6,276 nt of DNA, from contig JAAXUL010000491.1 in assembly GCA_013336035.1 (NCBI GenBank), positions 1-6,276 of the forward strand, written 5' to 3'. Under the pieces are notes generated by a model. It worked only from the letters and a program-made list of their open reading frames with translations, did no database searches and was not told the origin of the DNA. The stretch's first letter is position 1; each line of letters begins with the position of its first letter. The position numbers were made by a program, and so were the translations under genes. Source of the stretch: Chloroflexales bacterium (GTDB lineage: Bacteria > Chloroflexota > Chloroflexia > Chloroflexales > Chloroflexaceae). Shown here in pieces: positions 1 to 5,850 of the stretch.

Positions 1-1
1 C

Positions 2-748
2 AGCTCGGCCCACGCTCTCGGCGAGGCGGCCGAGACGATCAGGCGCGGCTGGGCGAAGGCGATCATCGTGGGCGGCAGCGAGGCCAGCATCACGCCGATC
101 GGCATCGCCGGCTTCAACGCGATGCGCGCGCTCTCGACCCGCAACGATAGCCCCGAGACCGCCTCGCGCCCCTTCGACGCCGAGCGCGACGGCTTCGTGA
201 TGGGCGAGGGCGCCGCCACCCTGATCCTTGAGGACCTGGAGCACGCCCAGGCCCGTGGGGCCCGCATCCTGGCCGAGGTCGCGAGCTACGCCGCCACCTC
301 GGACGCCTACCATATCTCGAACCTCGCCGAGGATGGCGCCGGGGTGGCCCGGGCGATCAAGCTGGCCCTCGGGCGGGCCGGGCTGAAGCCCGGCGATATC
401 GACTACATCAACGCCCACGCGACCAGCACCCCCGCCGGCGACCCGGTCGAGACCGCGGCGATCAAGCAGGTCTTCGGCGGTCGCGACACTGCCCCGCCGG
501 TGAGCGCCAGCAAGTCGCAGTTCGGCCACCTGCTGGGCGCCGCGGGCGCCATCGAGGCGGTGGTGAGCATCCTGGCCATGCAGCACGGCACCCTCCCGCC
601 GACGATCAACCTGCAGGTGCCCGATGTTGCCTGCGACCTCGACTATGTGCCGAGCACGCCCCGCCCCGCCGCGCTGAATGTGGTGCTGAGCAACTCGTTT
701 GGCTTCGGCGGCCACAACGTCTGCGTGATTTTGCGCCGCTACATCTAG
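2..748 (+). CDS. fabF: 3-oxoacyl-ACP synthase II (KAS II), 3' part
   Basis: Elongating condensing enzyme of type II fatty-acid synthesis: it joins malonyl-ACP to acyl-ACP in the cytoplasm. The reading frame is open from base 2, so the gene enters from the left and the GTG at 68 is internal. The 248 visible residues match the last ~60% of a ~413-residue FabF. The catalytic Cys should lie about two codons before the window, because the first residues (SSAHALGEA) are those that follow it. Visible family motifs are ALSTRND, ASRPFD and RDGFVMGEGA. The catalytic His is in NAHATSTPAGD (codon 416-418), the Lys and second His are in SKSQFGH (codons 512-514 and 527-529), and NSFGFGGHN is near the end. 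All visible active-site residues are present, so the enzyme looks functional. It is followed by rnc, a common bacterial order (acpP-fabF-rnc). A KAS-like polyketide enzyme is less likely given the close FabF match. Confidence 0.95.
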   Translation, partial: SSAHALGEAAETIRRGWAKAIIVGGSEASITPIGIAGFNAMRALSTRNDSPETASRPFDAERDGFVMGEGAATLILEDLEHAQARGARILAEVASYAATSDAYHISNLAEDGAGVARAIKLALGRAGLKPGDIDYINAHATSTPAGDPVETAAIKQVFGGRDTAPPVSASKSQFGHLLGAAGAIEAVVSILAMQHGTLPPTINLQVPDVACDLDYVPSTPRPAALNVVLSNSFGFGGHNVCVILRRYI

Positions 749-760
749 CCAACGTCGGGA

Positions 761-809
761 GCAGCCTGTACAATTAAGATGCGTTGTCGCCGTCTGTTGT
801 GCAGGCTGC
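761..809 (+). promoter_or_regulatory. Long hairpin in the rnc leader, candidate RNase III autoregulatory site
   Basis: Bases 761-773 pair with 797-809 over 13 positions, 12 Watson-Crick plus one G-U (769/801), with perfect 8-base outer arms GCAGCCTG and CAGGCTGC. A further T-G wobble is possible at 774/796. Inside, 778-780 can pair with 792-794 and GCG 781-783 with CGC 788-790, closing a TTGT loop with small bulges. The structure fills most of the 67-bp fabF-rnc gap and ends six bases before the rnc ATG. Its 3' arm covers the only weak Shine-Dalgarno-like bases (AGG 803-805). No T run follows, so it is not an intrinsic terminator. RNase III is known in some bacteria to cleave a stem-loop in its own leader. 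That role is inferred here from position and stem length. Confidence 0.6.
769..774 (+). promoter_or_regulatory. Possible -10 box (TACAAT) before rnc
   Basis: TACAAT matches the bacterial -10 consensus at five of six bases and stands out in a GC-rich gap. No convincing -35 box lies 16-18 bp upstream, where the fabF stop codon sits. If used, transcription would begin near 781, inside the leader hairpin, and would remove its 5' arm. Only transcripts read through from fabF would then form the full stem. Confidence 0.25.
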
Positions 810-815
810 CTGAAT

Positions 816-1523
816 ATGGCTAGCAGGCTCGAAGAACTCATCGGGATCCCGTTCAACGACGAGCGCTTGCTCCAGAGCGCGTTCGTCCATCGCTCTTTTA
901 TCCACGAGCACCCCGAGCGCATCCCCGGCCTGACAGCGAACGAGCGGCTCGAGTTCCTCGGCGATGCCGTGCTAAACTTCATCGCAGCATCCTGGCTCTA
1001 CACCCGCTACCCCGATCGTAGCGAGGGCGATCTGACCGCACTGCGGGCCGCTCTGGTCAAGACGAGCACCCTGGCCAGCTTCGCCCGCGGCCTCGACTTC
1101 GGCGCCCACATCCGGATCAGCCGCGGCGAAGACACGCCCACGGCCCGCAATCGCGCCCCTTTGCTCGCCGACGTCTTCGAGGCCGTCATCGGCGCGGTCT
1201 ACCTCGACCAGGGGCTTGACGCAGCCTGGGCCTTTATCACCCCCTTCCTCGAGCGCCAGATCGAGGCGGTCTTTAGCGGCACAGCCGAGATCGACTACCG
1301 CACGCGCCTGCAAGAGCAGGCCCAGGCCCGCTTCAATCAGACGCCCACCTATCGCACCCTCGAGGTGCGCGGGCCCGACCACCAGCGCGAGTTTACGATG
1401 GAGGTGCTTGTGGGCGAGCGCTCGCTGGGGATCGGCCGCGGCCCGAGCAAGCAGTCCGCCGCCCAGTCCGCGGCCAAGGCGGCCCTCACCCAGATCGACG
1501 GGGAGGAGCGGTCCACGCTATGA
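816..1523 (+). CDS. rnc: Ribonuclease III
   Basis: Double-strand-specific endoribonuclease that processes rRNA precursors and structured mRNAs as a homodimer. The 235 residues are normal for the family. The N-terminal RNase III domain (about 5-150) carries the signature NERLEFLGDAVL (42-53). By alignment with E. coli, the metal-binding acidic residues are E46, D50, D119 and E122 (LADVFEAVIG). The C-terminal dsRNA-binding domain (about 160-228) contains TRLQEQAQ, PTY and GRGPSKQSAAQSAAKAAL. The helix that usually reads SKKxAEQ is SKQSAAQ here, a mild change. ATG at 816 is the only plausible start: no upstream in-frame ATG, GTG or TTG was found, and the N-terminus fits the family. There is no good Shine-Dalgarno outside the leader hairpin. 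The stop overlaps the next start (ATGA), implying translational coupling. Identity is very secure. Confidence 0.97.
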   Translation: MASRLEELIGIPFNDERLLQSAFVHRSFIHEHPERIPGLTANERLEFLGDAVLNFIAASWLYTRYPDRSEGDLTALRAALVKTSTLASFARGLDFGAHIRISRGEDTPTARNRAPLLADVFEAVIGAVYLDQGLDAAWAFITPFLERQIEAVFSGTAEIDYRTRLQEQAQARFNQTPTYRTLEVRGPDHQREFTMEVLVGERSLGIGRGPSKQSAAQSAAKAALTQIDGEERSTL

Positions 1524-2380
1524 GCCGTATCTTCATCACCGGCGGCACAGGCTATCTGGGCAGCGCCCTGGTGCGCCAGGCCTCCGCGGCCGGCCACGCC
1601 GTCGCCGCGAGCTACTTCAGCCACGAGCCGCCAGCGCGCGAGGGCGTAACCTGGGCGCCCCTCGATGTGCGCGACCCGCTGGCGGTCGAGGATTGCCTCG
1701 ACCGGCTGCGCCCCGACCTGGTGATCCACACGGCCTTCATCCAGACCGGCCCTGATGTGATGCCTGTCACCGCCAGGGGTACGGGGCATGTGGCCCGCGC
1801 CGCGGCCGCTGTCGGGGCCCGGCTGATCCATATGTCGAGCGATGTGATCTTCGACGGCGAGCGCGAGGGCCCGTACAGCGAGGTGGACCCGCCCGCGCCG
1901 ATCAGCGACTATGGCCTGGCCAAGGCCCGCGCCGAGGCCCTGGTCGCCGAGGCCCACCCGGGGGCGGCGATCGTCCGCACCTCGTTGATCTACGGGTTCG
2001 ACCCGATCGACAAGATCTCGCGCTTCTCGCTTGATGTGGCCGAGGGGCGGACCGCGGCGGTGCTCTTCACCGACGAGTACCGCTGCCCGATCTACGTTGA
2101 GGACCTGGCCGCCGCCCTGCTCGAGCTGGCCGGCCTGAGCTATGGCGGCATCCTGAACATTGCCGGCGCCGAGCGGGTGAGCCGCTACGAGCTTGGGTCG
2201 CTGATCGCCCAGGCCTGGGGCGTCGACCCGGCGGGCATCCCCGCGGGCCTGAGCACCGAGAGCCCCTCGCGCCGCCCGCGCAACTGCACCCTCGACATCA
2301 CCAGGGCACAGGCACTGCTTCAGACTCGGCTGCGGGGCATCCGCGAGGTGCTGCGAGCGACAGGACGACAAGGGAAGTAG
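1520..2380 (+). CDS. RmlD-like sugar-nucleotide reductase/epimerase (extended SDR)
   Basis: Cytoplasmic NAD(P)-dependent short-chain dehydrogenase of the extended, sugar-nucleotide-binding type, resembling dTDP-4-dehydrorhamnose reductase. The 286 residues match RmlD length. The Rossmann motif GGTGYLG is at 8-14 and an acidic position in LDVRD at 48-52. The catalytic Ser region HMSSDVIFDG is at 104-113, and the YxxxK pair is Y131/K135 (YGLAK). EYRCPIYVEDLA (186-197) and RRPRNCTLDITRAQ (251-264) resemble the RmlD substrate-side motifs. The start overlaps the rnc stop by four bases, with GGAGG at 1502-1506 about 13 bases upstream. Against a strict rmlD call, the cofactor motif is a general SDR form and no rmlA, rmlB or rmlC is in the window. 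The substrate is therefore unknown. A role in surface-sugar supply fits the glycosyltransferase downstream but is inferred. Confidence 0.85.
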   Translation: MSRIFITGGTGYLGSALVRQASAAGHAVAASYFSHEPPAREGVTWAPLDVRDPLAVEDCLDRLRPDLVIHTAFIQTGPDVMPVTARGTGHVARAAAAVGARLIHMSSDVIFDGEREGPYSEVDPPAPISDYGLAKARAEALVAEAHPGAAIVRTSLIYGFDPIDKISRFSLDVAEGRTAAVLFTDEYRCPIYVEDLAAALLELAGLSYGGILNIAGAERVSRYELGSLIAQAWGVDPAGIPAGLSTESPSRRPRNCTLDITRAQALLQTRLRGIREVLRATGRQGK

Positions 2381-2389
2381 AGGCCATCC

Positions 2390-3058
2390 ATGGACACGAC
2401 ACCCGATGCCATCACGGCCTTAATTGCTGACCTCTGCGGGAGCGATGAGTCCCTGCGGACCCAGGCTTCGTTTGCCCTGGGTGTGCTGGGCGAGCCCGCG
2501 GTGGGGCCGCTGACACAGCTGCTAGAGTCGCCCACCTCGGAGGTGCGCAAGCGTGCGGCCTGGGTGCTGGGTGTGATCGGGGCGCCGGCCCTGCCTTCGC
2601 TGCTGGCTATGGCCGAGGGGCCCGACCGCAACCTGCGCATCGAGGCGATCAGGGTGCTTGGCGTCGTAGGCGAGGCTCGCGCCCTCAACCAGCTGCTTGT
2701 GGGCCTGACCGACGGCGACCCACGGGTGGCGGCCCGGTCCGCCCGCGCGATCGGCAAGGTCGGCGACCCCCGGGCCTACCACCCGCTCGTCACAGCGCTG
2801 CGACACCCCTCACCCGACGTCCGCTACGAGGCCTGCCGGGCCCTGGTGGATCTTCACGTGCTCGACGCGGTGCCCGTGCTGCGCGAGATGGCCGTGGCCG
2901 ATGTCACCAGGACCTCGTGGGGCGCGCCCGTGGCCGACGCGGCGCGCCGCGCGGCCGACGAGCTGGAGAGCAGCGCCGTCTCGCCCGACCGTGACGAGCA
3001 CTTCGCCCGGGCTAGCGCGATCCTGCGTCGGCAGCAGCTTGGGCCTGATGAGAGGTGA
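2390..3058 (+). CDS. HEAT-repeat (PBS-lyase-like) scaffold protein
   Basis: A 222-residue alpha-helical repeat protein made almost wholly of five or six HEAT units of about 30 residues. They lie near 6-34, 38-64, 68-95, 98-125, 130-156 and, more diverged, 159-192. Each shows the pattern of a leucine-rich helix, then an (x)VR/LR/VA turn, then A-x-x-ALG-x-(I/L/V)G, as in SEVRKRAAWVLGVIG (50-64) and RNLRIEAIRVLGVVG (80-94). The family resembles PBS-lyase HEAT-like repeats. These mostly act as protein-binding scaffolds, and lyase activity should not be assumed. There is no signal peptide or membrane segment. The tail (about 193-222) is polar and charged. The ATG at 2390 has AGAGG at 2379-2383 with good spacing and follows the reductase stop by nine bases, so the two are probably cotranscribed. 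The binding partner is unknown. Confidence 0.85.
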   Translation: MDTTPDAITALIADLCGSDESLRTQASFALGVLGEPAVGPLTQLLESPTSEVRKRAAWVLGVIGAPALPSLLAMAEGPDRNLRIEAIRVLGVVGEARALNQLLVGLTDGDPRVAARSARAIGKVGDPRAYHPLVTALRHPSPDVRYEACRALVDLHVLDAVPVLREMAVADVTRTSWGAPVADAARRAADELESSAVSPDRDEHFARASAILRRQQLGPDER

Positions 3059-3115
3059 GCGCTCGCTCTGCTCGCTTAGGTGATTCGGAACCCAACGAGC
3101 GAAAGCGAGCGCTCA
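3056..3115. repeat. 12-bp-arm inverted repeat after the HEAT gene
   Basis: TGAGCGCTCGCT (3056-3067) and AGCGAGCGCTCA (3104-3115) are exact reverse complements. An inner 5-bp pairing, GCTCG 3070-3074 with CGAGC 3096-3100, extends the hairpin across a small internal loop. The left arm starts with the HEAT stop codon. The right side continues into GAGCG-type direct repeats: GAGCGAA at 3097-3103 and 3119-3125, and GAGCGGA at 3132-3138. No T run follows either arm, so a simple intrinsic terminator is unlikely. The form suits a dispersed REP-like palindrome or an mRNA-stabilising or processing hairpin between the two genes. Confidence 0.7.
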
Positions 3116-3145
3116 GCGGAGCGAACACAGTGAGCGGACAGAGCT

Positions 3146-4276
3146 ATGAGGATCGGTCTCGACGCGCGCTACGCGAGCGACCACTTTCCAGGCATCGGGC
3201 GCTCGATCGTGGGACTGGTCCGGGCCCTGGCCGAGCTGGGGCACGGGCACACTCTGGTGCTGATCGTCGACCCGCGGGCGGGCGGCGGGCGCTACGACAT
3301 AGGGGCCCTCACGCGACTGCCTGGGGTCGAGGTGGCGCGCCTGGCGGCGAGCCCCTTCGGGCTCGCGCAGCAGACGGCCGTGCCCGCCCTGGCGCGCCGG
3401 CTGCGGCTCGACCTGCTCCACTCGCCCTACTTTGTGAAGCCCTACCTGGGGCTGCCGTGCCCGTCGGTTGTGACAGTCTACGATCTGATCGGCTGGCGCT
3501 TCCCGCGAACCCTATCGTGGCGCGGGCGGCTCTTCTACCGGGCCAGCATGGCTCTGGCGGTGCGGACGGCGGCGGCCATCATCACGATCTCCGAGAGCGC
3601 CCGCGCCGACCTGGCCCACATTTACGGCCTGCCCGCCGAGCGGCTGGCGGTCACGCCGCTCGCGGTGGAGCGACGCTTCAGGCCACGGCCCGCAGAGGAG
3701 GTGGAGGCGGCCAGGGCCCGCCACGGCCTGCCCGAGCGCTACGTGCTCTATGTGGGCTCGAATAAGCCGCACAAGAACCTCGAGCGCCTGGCGCGGGCCT
3801 GGGAGCGGGTGCTGGCGGAGGGGGCTGCCGGAGGGGCGACCCTGGTGATAGCGGGCCACGAGGACCGCAAGCACCCCGAGCTGCGGCGCTTTGTGGCCGA
3901 GCGCGGCCTTGGGGCGACGGTGCGCTTTCTGCCCAACGTAGACGACAGCGACCTGCCGGCCCTCTACAGCGGGGCGACGGTCTTCGCCTTCCCGTCCTAC
4001 TACGAGGGCTTCGGGCTGCCGCCGCTAGAGGCGATGGCCTGCGGGGCGCCGGTGCTGTGCGCCTACGCCTCGAGCCTGCCCGAGGTGGTGGGCCCGGCGG
4101 CGCTGACGGTAGACCCCTTCAGCATGATCGAGATGGCCGAGGGGCTGGTGCGCCTGCTGCACAACCCCTCACTGCGGCGCGAGCTGAGCGCCAGGGGCCA
4201 GCGCCGAGCGCGCGAGTTCTCGTGGCGGCGCACCGCGCTAGGGACGCTGCGGCTGTACGAGCGGGTTATGGGCTAG
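3146..4276 (+). CDS. Family 4 (group 1) glycosyltransferase
   Basis: Retaining GT-B glycosyltransferase that moves a sugar from a nucleotide donor to an acceptor, probably on the cytoplasmic face during polysaccharide or glycolipid assembly. At 376 residues it has typical GT4 length. The N-terminal domain opens MRIGLDARY with the acceptor-side loop GIGRS at 16-20 and HSPYFVKP at 92-99. The C-terminal donor domain starts near 196 with YVLYVGSNKPHKNL (199-212), whose Lys/Arg-Asn region contacts donor phosphate. The family EX7E motif is E287 and E295 in YEGFGLPPLEAMACG, followed by PVLCAYASSLPEVVGPAAL. It resembles the mannosyltransferase-like WbaZ/MtfB branch, but donor and acceptor cannot be read from sequence. 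The start is fixed by the family N-terminus. The Shine-Dalgarno is weak (GGACAGAG at 3136-3143). An 87-base gap with an inverted repeat precedes it. Its 3' end overlaps the opposing gene by 11 bp. Confidence 0.92.
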   Translation: MRIGLDARYASDHFPGIGRSIVGLVRALAELGHGHTLVLIVDPRAGGGRYDIGALTRLPGVEVARLAASPFGLAQQTAVPALARRLRLDLLHSPYFVKPYLGLPCPSVVTVYDLIGWRFPRTLSWRGRLFYRASMALAVRTAAAIITISESARADLAHIYGLPAERLAVTPLAVERRFRPRPAEEVEAARARHGLPERYVLYVGSNKPHKNLERLARAWERVLAEGAAGGATLVIAGHEDRKHPELRRFVAERGLGATVRFLPNVDDSDLPALYSGATVFAFPSYYEGFGLPPLEAMACGAPVLCAYASSLPEVVGPAALTVDPFSMIEMAEGLVRLLHNPSLRRELSARGQRRAREFSWRRTALGTLRLYERVMG

Positions 4277-4832
4277 CTGGCGGCGAGAGCAGCGTGCTGC
4301 TGGCCCAGCCGAGGCTGCCGAGCGAGACCCGCTGGGCGGTGCAGTCGCCGGCGACCTGGGTGATACGGATGCGATACCAGAGCGACCCGTCGTCGGTGAT
4401 ACTCTGCTCGAGGAAGTCCACCAGGTCGCCGGCGCAGATCTGGCCGATGACCGTCTCGGGGCTGACGAGTGGCTGGCTGCGCAGGTTGCCCCCGGCGACC
4501 ACGCTGCCCCGGCCGATGGGCGGCGCATCCGAGGGGGCGGTGGGGGTGGCCGCGAGGACGACGGCGGCGGTGGCGGTGTCCTCGAGGGCGCGGGCGGTGC
4601 GGGTGGCGATCACGGCGGCGTTGCTAGTCTCGATAGCCTGGGCTGTGGCGGCGTTGGTGGTGCGGGCGCGCTCGAGGCCGAAGCGTATGGCGAAGAAGGC
4701 GCCGCCGGCAAGGAGCCCAACACCGGCGCCGACGAGGAGCAGGTTGGCCAGGGCGCGCAGGGGGCCGCCGCGGCGCGGCGCCTTCGGGCGGAAGAGCCGA
4801 TCCCAATCGCGCGGATCTGCTTTGGGGGGCAC
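4266..4832 (-). CDS. Single-pass membrane protein with C-terminal SH3-like domain
   Basis: A 188-residue protein with a basic N-terminus (residues 1-27, rich in Arg/Lys/Pro) and one hydrophobic segment at about 28-51 (LANLLLVGAGVGLLAGGAFF). An Ala/Thr-rich linker follows to about 105. The last part, about 110-183, resembles a bacterial SH3 (SH3b) domain: GGNLRSQP (114-121), GDLVDFLEQ, LWYRIRI (151-157), then GW and LL near the end. The basic N-terminus predicts a cytoplasmic start with the SH3-like domain outside, where such domains often bind cell-wall or other surface ligands. Cys133 and Cys164 could form a disulphide there. The start is GTG, chosen because AAAAGGAG stands five bases upstream and the charge pattern fits. 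No enzymatic domain is present. It lies 75 bases after the GNAT gene on the same strand. The specific function is unknown. Confidence 0.82.
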   Translation of the reverse strand: MPPKADPRDWDRLFRPKAPRRGGPLRALANLLLVGAGVGLLAGGAFFAIRFGLERARTTNAATAQAIETSNAAVIATRTARALEDTATAAVVLAATPTAPSDAPPIGRGSVVAGGNLRSQPLVSPETVIGQICAGDLVDFLEQSITDDGSLWYRIRITQVAGDCTAQRVSLGSLGWASSTLLSPPASP

Positions 4833-4837
4833 AGCAA

Positions 4838-4852
4838 CTCCTTTTCGAGGAG
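4838..4852 (-). promoter_or_regulatory. Strong Shine-Dalgarno with possible self-masking hairpin
   Basis: Read on the minus strand, CTCCT (4852-4848), loop CGAAA and AGGAG (4842-4838) form a 5-bp hairpin that would pair the Shine-Dalgarno AGGAG with an upstream anti-SD. The SD is five bases before the GTG start at 4832 and decides that start. Masking could tune translation, though a stem this short is only marginally stable. Confidence 0.5.
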
Positions 4853-4907
4853 GCGAGAGGCAAACGGCGGGGCTGGCCCGAAGGTGCCGATGCCTGCCGC
4901 CTATCTC

Positions 4908-5792
4908 CTAGAGTGTACAGCGCAGGACGGGCTGGCGCTCGCCGGTGGTGTTGAAGCCAAACCAGCGGTAGAGACGCTGCGCGCGAGCATTGTAGGCCTG
5001 GGTATTGAGCGTCACCACGGTGGCGCTCTGCTCGTTGGCGTAGATGACCACCTCGGCCAGAAGGCGCACGCCGATCCGCTCGCCGCGGCGCCGTGGGTCT
5101 ACGGCGATGCGGACGAGATGGACCAGGCGTCCGCCGAAGTGAGAGGTGGCGAAAGCGTAGCCCACCAGGGCCTGGTCAAGCTCGGCGACCACAAAGTAAG
5201 CGCCGTGCTCGATCGCGGGGCCAAGGATAGTGTCGTCCTTTGTCCACTGGGGCTCGAAGCAGGCCTGGTCGAGGCTCAGCACCTCGGCGAGATCAACGCT
5301 TGTTGCGGGGCGAACTTGCACATCGGGGTTGCCGCCGTCGGGGATATCGAGGTTCGCTTTCTCGTAGACCACGACCTCGGTCTCGCTGCGATAGCCGTGG
5401 GTCTCCAGGGCAGGGACCAGCCAGGCATCGGCGGCCTCGTCGCCGGCGTAGTAGATCTCGCGCACGCCCCTGGCGGCCAGGGCCTGATGAAGGGCAGGGA
5501 TGAGCGCGGCAGCGGCGTTGCGGGCGTCGACCCCATCGGCGCAGGCGAAGCCGCGGAGCCAGCAGGTGGCGGCGGCGGGCCAGCTGACGATGGCCACGGC
5601 GAAGAGGTCGCTGCCGGAGTCGAGGACCATGCCCTGGTTGGCGGCCAGGAGGGCGAGGAGGTCGCTGCCGCTCAGGCCATAGTAGCGCCGCACGCCATCG
5701 CGTAGCAGCCGCGAGACGGCAGTGAGATCGTCGGAGGTGATGAGGCGCGGCACGGCGCGGCTGATGTCAAGGCTTTTGCGAAAGAGCCACAT
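4908..5792 (-). CDS. Tandem-GNAT acetyltransferase
   Basis: Cytoplasmic GNAT-fold protein, expected to move an acetyl group from acetyl-CoA to an amine; the substrate is unknown. The 294 residues hold two units. The N-terminal one (about 15-145) looks degenerate, without a clear CoA loop. The C-terminal GNAT domain (about 158-290) starts VQVRPATSVDLAEVLSLD and contains the beta4/CoA-loop stretch LVRIAVDPRRRGERIGVRLL (227-246). It ends with NARAQRLYRWFGFNTTGERQ (268-287), which includes the usual Tyr (Y275) and GF. Oddly, the loop reads RGERIG where families usually have RGxGIG, so the first conserved Gly is Arg (R239). I chose ATG at 5792 because MWLFRKSLDI is a natural beginning. The frame stays open to a GTG at 5900, but that extension would be Pro/Arg-rich and run through a palindrome and other regulatory-looking bases. 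The Shine-Dalgarno is weak (AAGGCGG about 12 bases upstream). It probably shares a transcript with the SH3 gene. Confidence 0.88.
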   Translation of the reverse strand: MWLFRKSLDISRAVPRLITSDDLTAVSRLLRDGVRRYYGLSGSDLLALLAANQGMVLDSGSDLFAVAIVSWPAAATCWLRGFACADGVDARNAAAALIPALHQALAARGVREIYYAGDEAADAWLVPALETHGYRSETEVVVYEKANLDIPDGGNPDVQVRPATSVDLAEVLSLDQACFEPQWTKDDTILGPAIEHGAYFVVAELDQALVGYAFATSHFGGRLVHLVRIAVDPRRRGERIGVRLLAEVVIYANEQSATVVTLNTQAYNARAQRLYRWFGFNTTGERQPVLRCTL

Positions 5793-5815
5793 ATTCAGCG
5801 GCGACCGCCTTGGTG

Positions 5816-5832
5816 GGCCGGGCCGCCCGGCC
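5816..5832. promoter_or_regulatory. 17-bp GC palindrome upstream of the GNAT gene
   Basis: GGCCGGGC (5816-5823) and GCCCGGCC (5825-5832) are perfect reverse complements around one central C. The site lies 24-40 bases before the GNAT ATG, just downstream of a possible minus-strand -10. It could be an operator for a dimeric repressor or a leader hairpin close to the GNAT ribosome-binding site. GC-rich palindromes also arise by chance in such DNA. Confidence 0.45.
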
Positions 5833-5844
5833 AACACTTTCAGT

Positions 5845-5850
5845 ATTGTA
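5845..5850 (-). promoter_or_regulatory. Possible -10 box (TACAAT) for the GNAT-SH3 pair
   Basis: Minus-strand TACAAT (5850 to 5845) is preceded directly by TG, the same eight bases (TGTACAAT) as before rnc. Transcription would start near 5838 and give a leader of about 45 bases containing the GC palindrome. No good -35 box is found at normal spacing. TTACCA at 5880-5875 is 24 bases away, too far. Confidence 0.3.

Noticed and set aside
68..748. GTG at 68 as the fabF start
   Set aside because: The frame stays open to base 2 and the upstream residues (SSAHALGEAAETIRRG) are conserved FabF sequence, so the gene is truncated by the window edge.
761..809. rnc leader hairpin as an intrinsic terminator of fabF
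   Set aside because: No T tract follows the 3' arm; the sequence goes straight to the rnc start.
1349..2371. 340-codon open frame on the minus strand opposite the reductase
   Set aside because: It lies fully antisense to two secure genes (rnc end and reductase), has low-complexity Gly/Arg/Ala composition and matches no family. Long antisense frames are expected in GC-rich DNA.
3055..3765. 236-codon plus-strand frame in another phase of the glycosyltransferase
   Set aside because: Composition is Arg/Ala/Gly-rich and has no family features. The overlapping GT4 frame carries complete motifs.
4057..4911. 284-codon plus-strand frame over the glycosyltransferase end and SH3 gene
   Set aside because: Arg/Ala/Pro-rich shadow. 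The minus-strand SH3 gene has a strong Shine-Dalgarno, a membrane segment and a recognisable domain.
4884..5705. 273-codon plus-strand frame opposite the GNAT gene
   Set aside because: Gly/Ala/Val-rich shadow with no motif. The minus-strand GNAT reading is clearly a real protein.
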